In this document: one piece after another, positions 32,961-35,963 of the stretch
How the letters are laid out: each line of letters begins with the position of its first letter
Position numbering within the stretch: the first letter of the stretch is position 1
Assembly: GCA_021325525.1 (NCBI GenBank)
Contig: JAJPHB010000145.1
Coordinates: 1 to 35,963, forward strand
Reading direction: 5' to 3'
Length of the DNA: 35,963 nucleotides
Source of the DNA: Alphaproteobacteria bacterium
Lineage (GTDB): Bacteria; Pseudomonadota; Alphaproteobacteria; ATCC43930; CGMCC-115725
The notes under the pieces: generated by a model
Seen by the model: only the letters and a program-made list of their open reading frames with translations
The model's database searches: none
What the model was told of the DNA's origin: nothing
Made by a program: the position numbers and the translations under genes

Positions 32961-34620
32961 CGCCCGGCGCCGGGCCGCCAAGCCCGGAAATATCAGGAGC
33001 CGGTTGCGAGCCGGCTACCGGCGTCGGCTCCCAATGCGGCGTCCACTGCGTCGGAATGTTGAACCAGGCGGTCCAATGCTCGCGAATTTCGCGCGGCTCG
33101 TCCTGCGGCCCGCAGATGCCGAGCGGGAGCGGGCGGACGGGGGGACGGTAGCTGGCGAGCGGAACGGCGGCGACCGGGACCTTGCCGGCGATGGCGAGCA
33201 ACATCTGGACCTGCTCGCGACAGCGGCGGCCTTGGCAGTGTCCCATGCCGGCGCGGGTCAGGCGCTTCACCTGATCCTGATTGAGCGGCCCCTCCGCTGC
33301 CAGCCGCTCGATGTTTCGCGCCGCCACTTGCGAGCCGCCCCAGCCGAGATAGCGCGGCGGCCTGAGCTCGACGAGTTCGCGTCGCGTCACCTCCTCGCAT
33401 TGGCAGACCGTGACGTCCCAGCCGCCAACCGCGATCTCGGCCGCGAGCCAGGCTTGCCAGTAACCGTGCACCTCGCCGGGCTCGTGACGCCGCGCCGCGC
33501 TCTCCGGCGGCGGAGCGGCGACGGCGCCGAGGTCGCGCGCCGCCCCCGCGGCAGCGAGGGCGCCTTCGGCGCGCGCAATATTGTCATCGACGAGTTTACC
33601 CTCGAAGGTCCCGGCGCAGTCGCCGGCGGCGAAGACGCACGGGACCGAGCTGCGGCCCTCCTCGTCGAGCTCCGGCACATAGCCGCCGAGCTCCGAGCGG
33701 AAGGCGAGCCGGCATCCGAGCAGGTCGAGCAGCTCGACATTGGGCACGAGGCCGATCGCCGTGACGATCGTGTCGCAGGCGACCCGCGCCTCGCTGCCGG
33801 CGACCGCCCGCCCTTCGGCATCGAGACGGAGGAGCACGGCGCCCTCGACCTCGGCCCCGCCCACCGCTTCCTTCACCGCGTGGCGCAGATAGAAGGGGAC
33901 GCCCCGCCGCGCCAGTTCCGCGCGCATCGCTTCGGGGCCGCGCACAGCGGCCTCGATCTCGACAATGCCGGCGACGGCAATTCCGCTGTCGAGGGCCGCG
34001 AAGGCGATTTGCATGCCGACCGCCCCCGAGCCCATCACCAGCAGCGTGCGGCCGTCGAAGGCGTGATAGCGGCGCAGCAGCGCCATCGCGCCGCGCGCGC
34101 CCATGACGCCGGGCTTTTCCCAACCCGCAAAACCGAGGCCGAGATCGCGGGCGCCGGCTGCGACGATGAGGCGATCGAAGCTCATGAGCCAGGAGCGCTC
34201 GCCATCCGCCAGCATCAGCACCGGCTTGCGCAGACTAGAGGCAGAGGGACCGGAAACGAAAGCGCCGGCGACGCAAGTGCCGAGCCGGAGGTCGATGCCC
34301 GCCTCGAAGGCTTCGGAGAGACGCGGATCGGTTTCGGCGATCCGCTCGATCATCCGCCCCTTGCTCTGAACGGCGGCATTCATCCGCTGCCCGAAATGGT
34401 AAGGGACGTCGAGCCCCATGAGGGCGCTCTCGACCGGGTGCTCGTCGACGAGAACGGTGGCGATGCCCGCCTTGGCCGCGGCGAGCGCCGCCGACAGTCC
34501 CGCCGGCCCGGCGCCGACCACAACGAGCGGCGCGTGCTCGGCGACGAGAAGCGGCGCGCCGGCGGCGGAGGACGGATCGCCGGCGGATGCGCCTCCAGGC
34601 CGTGCCGGCTGGCTCGCCAC
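32950..34620 (-). CDS. FAD/NAD(P)-binding oxidoreductase with BFD-type [2Fe-2S] domain (HcnB / opine oxidase subunit A type)
   Basis: A 556-residue protein. Two dinucleotide-binding motifs are present: VVVGAGPAGLSAA (34–46) for FAD and VMGSGAVGMQ (195–204) for a second nucleotide, plus CVFAAGDCAGTFEG (328–341). The C-terminal part is a BFD-like cluster domain with Cys406, Cys408, Cys462 and Cys467 (CxC…Cx4C). This is the layout of opine oxidase / octopine dehydrogenase subunit A, HcnB and D-hydroxyproline dehydrogenase subunits. The start is GTG 34620, preceded by GAGGGCC. It lies 30 bp after the Rieske gene and overlaps its partner, so it likely passes electrons from substrate to the respiratory chain or to the Rieske enzyme. 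Confidence 0.9.
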   Translation of the reverse strand: MASQPARPGGASAGDPSSAAGAPLLVAEHAPLVVVGAGPAGLSAALAAAKAGIATVLVDEHPVESALMGLDVPYHFGQRMNAAVQSKGRMIERIAETDPRLSEAFEAGIDLRLGTCVAGAFVSGPSASSLRKPVLMLADGERSWLMSFDRLIVAAGARDLGLGFAGWEKPGVMGARGAMALLRRYHAFDGRTLLVMGSGAVGMQIAFAALDSGIAVAGIVEIEAAVRGPEAMRAELARRGVPFYLRHAVKEAVGGAEVEGAVLLRLDAEGRAVAGSEARVACDTIVTAIGLVPNVELLDLLGCRLAFRSELGGYVPELDEEGRSSVPCVFAAGDCAGTFEGKLVDDNIARAEGALAAAGAARDLGAVAAPPPESAARRHEPGEVHGYWQAWLAAEIAVGGWDVTVCQCEEVTRRELVELRPPRYLGWGGSQVAARNIERLAAEGPLNQDQVKRLTRAGMGHCQGRRCREQVQMLLAIAGKVPVAAVPLASYRPPVRPLPLGICGPQDEPREIREHWTAWFNIPTQWTPHWEPTPVAGSQPAPDISGLGGPAPGDER

Positions 34621-34650
34621 GGCCCTCGCCCTATCTGCGGCGCACCGCCG

Positions 34651-35883
34651 TCACGCGACGCGCGCGATCTGCTGCCGCGGCCCTCCGAGGAACTTCGTCA
34701 TGGTCTCGCAATACCATTCGACGAAGTTGATGACGCCGGTCTCGGATTCCTGCGAATAGGGTCCGGGCCGATAGCCCTTGGAGTTGACGCCCGCCTGGTT
34801 GCGCTCGATCAAGACGCGGTCCTGATCGTTCGTCTCGTGCCAGACCTCGGTGAGCCTGCGAAGGTCGTAATCGCGCCCTTCGACGGCGCCGGCGTCGACG
34901 AGCCAATACCCGGTGAGGAGCGATTCTTCCGGCCCCAGGGGCAGCATGCGGGCGAAGAAGGCGTAGTCGCCCATGACATGATTGAAGGTGGTCGGATAAT
35001 GCGCCCAGCGGACCGAGCCGATATCGCCCTCGGTCACCTTGCCGAGAAGGCGCGACACCGCCGCCTTGCCGTCCATCGTGATCGAGACCGCGCCTTTGAG
35101 GAGCGGCAAGCGATGAATGCGGAACTGCCGCCCGGGATCTTTCACATCGGCATAGGGCAGGCCCAGCGCCGCGCTCCGCTGCCAGAGCTCGGCGACGCCT
35201 TCGACGCCCTCCGGGCCCGTCGAATCATAGCGGGTGATGAAGCTGCGCGCGAGCTCGGGATGGCCGACGGCGCAATGGAAGCATTCGCGCGCATTCTCCA
35301 GCATCAGCTTCCAATTGCCGCCGATCCGGTAATGGGCGAGATGGGCGAGCTTGGCGTTCGGCAGGTCGTGGGGCGCGAGATACGGGGCCAGCGCCTCCTT
35401 GAACGGCGCGAAATCGGGCGGATGCTCGGCGAGGCAGATATAGATCGTGCCCTCGATCGTCTCGAGCGACACCGGCAGCAAGCCGTACTCCTCGGGATCG
35501 AAGCTGTCATGCATGCGGCCGGCGGAACGCAGCCTGCCGGTCAAATCGTAGGTCCAGAGGTGGTAAGGACAGACGATCGCGCTCAGATGGCCGTACTCGG
35601 CATCGCAGATCCGGGAGCCGCGGTGCCGGCAGGTGTTGTGGAAGGCCCGGATCGTGCCGGCGCGGTCGCGGACCACCAGGATGGAGCTCTTGCCGATCGC
35701 GAGGGTGAAATAATCGCCCGGTTTCGGAATCTGGCAGCTTACGCCGGCGAACAGCCAGTGCCGGTCGAAGACGCCTTCGAGGTCGAGCGCGAAATAGGCA
35801 GGATCGTTGTAGAAGGGCTGCGGCAACGAGAAGAACTGTTTGCGCGATCTCAGCAATTCGAGCATGCCGGTTCTTGCTTCCAT
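34651..35883 (-). CDS. Rieske non-heme iron oxygenase, GbcA / stachydrine-demethylase type
   Basis: A 410-residue oxygenase alpha subunit. The Rieske [2Fe-2S] site is Cys85-x-His87 (CRHRG) and Cys105-x2-His108 (CPYHLW). The mononuclear iron site is Glu200-x2-His203-x4-His208 (ECFHCAVGHPE), with Asp355 (NDQDR) as likely third ligand. The Glu-Cys-Phe/Tyr-His-Cys form is typical of quaternary-amine demethylases (glycine betaine GbcA, stachydrine Stc2, carnitine oxygenase), rather than aromatic-ring dioxygenases, and no beta subunit is seen. It would hydroxylate an N-methyl or similar group, releasing formaldehyde. ATG 35883 follows GGAAGAG. It heads a three-gene operon; a reductase gene is not in view and may lie beyond the right edge. 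Confidence 0.9.
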   Translation of the reverse strand: MEARTGMLELLRSRKQFFSLPQPFYNDPAYFALDLEGVFDRHWLFAGVSCQIPKPGDYFTLAIGKSSILVVRDRAGTIRAFHNTCRHRGSRICDAEYGHLSAIVCPYHLWTYDLTGRLRSAGRMHDSFDPEEYGLLPVSLETIEGTIYICLAEHPPDFAPFKEALAPYLAPHDLPNAKLAHLAHYRIGGNWKLMLENARECFHCAVGHPELARSFITRYDSTGPEGVEGVAELWQRSAALGLPYADVKDPGRQFRIHRLPLLKGAVSITMDGKAAVSRLLGKVTEGDIGSVRWAHYPTTFNHVMGDYAFFARMLPLGPEESLLTGYWLVDAGAVEGRDYDLRRLTEVWHETNDQDRVLIERNQAGVNSKGYRPGPYSQESETGVINFVEWYCETMTKFLGGPRQQIARVA

Positions 35884-35963
35884 GGCACTCTTCCGAAGAA
35901 GCTGGACAAAGTCGCTACCAGGATTGCCGATTGCCCATGCGCACGCAAGCCGCGGCTCGGCCG
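35884..35963. promoter_or_regulatory. Upstream region of the Rieske operon (to window edge)
   Basis: 80 bp with no gene. On the minus strand GGCAATC is repeated in tandem (GGGCAATCGGCAATCC), which could be part of a regulator site, but the region is cut by the window end. The promoter of the operon is expected here or just beyond. Confidence 0.3.

Noticed and set aside
31785-34620. Hydrogen cyanide synthase (HcnBC)
   Set aside because: HcnA is missing and the upstream gene is a Rieske oxygenase, so the general opine-oxidase/amine-dehydrogenase type is the safer call.

Overview
The window is about 36 kb of compact, GC-rich bacterial chromosome. Codon usage, gene families and synteny (cinA-like / map / radC; psd–pssA; a DUF4159–von Willebrand-like membrane protein pair; many small-molecule catabolic operons) point to an alphaproteobacterium, most likely Hyphomicrobiales or a near relative. 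The genus cannot be fixed from sequence alone. Every recognised gene looks intact. I see no insertion sequence, prophage, CRISPR array or defence island, and no gene-free stretch longer than 300 bases.

Layout. 1–2204: end of a DUF4159 gene and a large membrane protein with a degenerate VWA plus glutamine-amidotransferase-like fold. 2231–5036: an acid-ceramidase-like Ntn-hydrolase, then psd and pssA, the two-step phosphatidylethanolamine route. 5073–5822 (minus): a secreted SIMPL protein. 5982–9710: a complete binding-protein / fused permease / ATPase importer of the ferric-polyamine-phosphonate type. 9851–12319: an aspartoacylase-like metallohydrolase and glycerol kinase. 12348–12432: tRNA-Leu(UAA). 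12584–15127: cinA-type protein (minus), then map and radC (plus). 15187–21681: a catabolic-looking cluster with NIPSNAP, Gfo/Idh oxidoreductase, a SelA-like PLP enzyme translationally coupled to an M81 (MlrC) peptidase, a streptogramin-lyase-like propeller and a class V aminotransferase. 21707–23844: a CmcJ/NvfI-type putative iron oxygenase and a DUF1127 protein, divergent from a LysR regulator. 23857–26046 (minus): enoyl-CoA hydratase, HMG-CoA-lyase-type enzyme and a small possible GIY-YIG-like protein. 26196–27575: MmgE/PrpD. 27594–27872: a small lipoprotein. 28075–30600: a PAS sensor histidine kinase with no partner in view. 30693–31643: an EamA transporter. 31631–31708: a 25-residue membrane peptide. 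31785–35883 (minus): a Rieske oxygenase followed by two flavoproteins of the opine-oxidase / HcnBC type.

How the parts work together. The most coherent metabolic idea is the last operon: a GbcA-like Rieske oxygenase could remove an N-methyl or similar group, and the overlapping two-subunit flavin dehydrogenase could oxidise the resulting secondary amine. The 15–23 kb region looks like uptake-independent breakdown of one or a few unusual amine or amino-acid-like compounds, partly under the LysR regulator. The 24–27.6 kb genes look like acyl-CoA and branched-acid catabolism. The rest is housekeeping: phospholipid synthesis, N-terminal methionine removal and import. Functions are inferred from motifs read by eye; no database search was possible.
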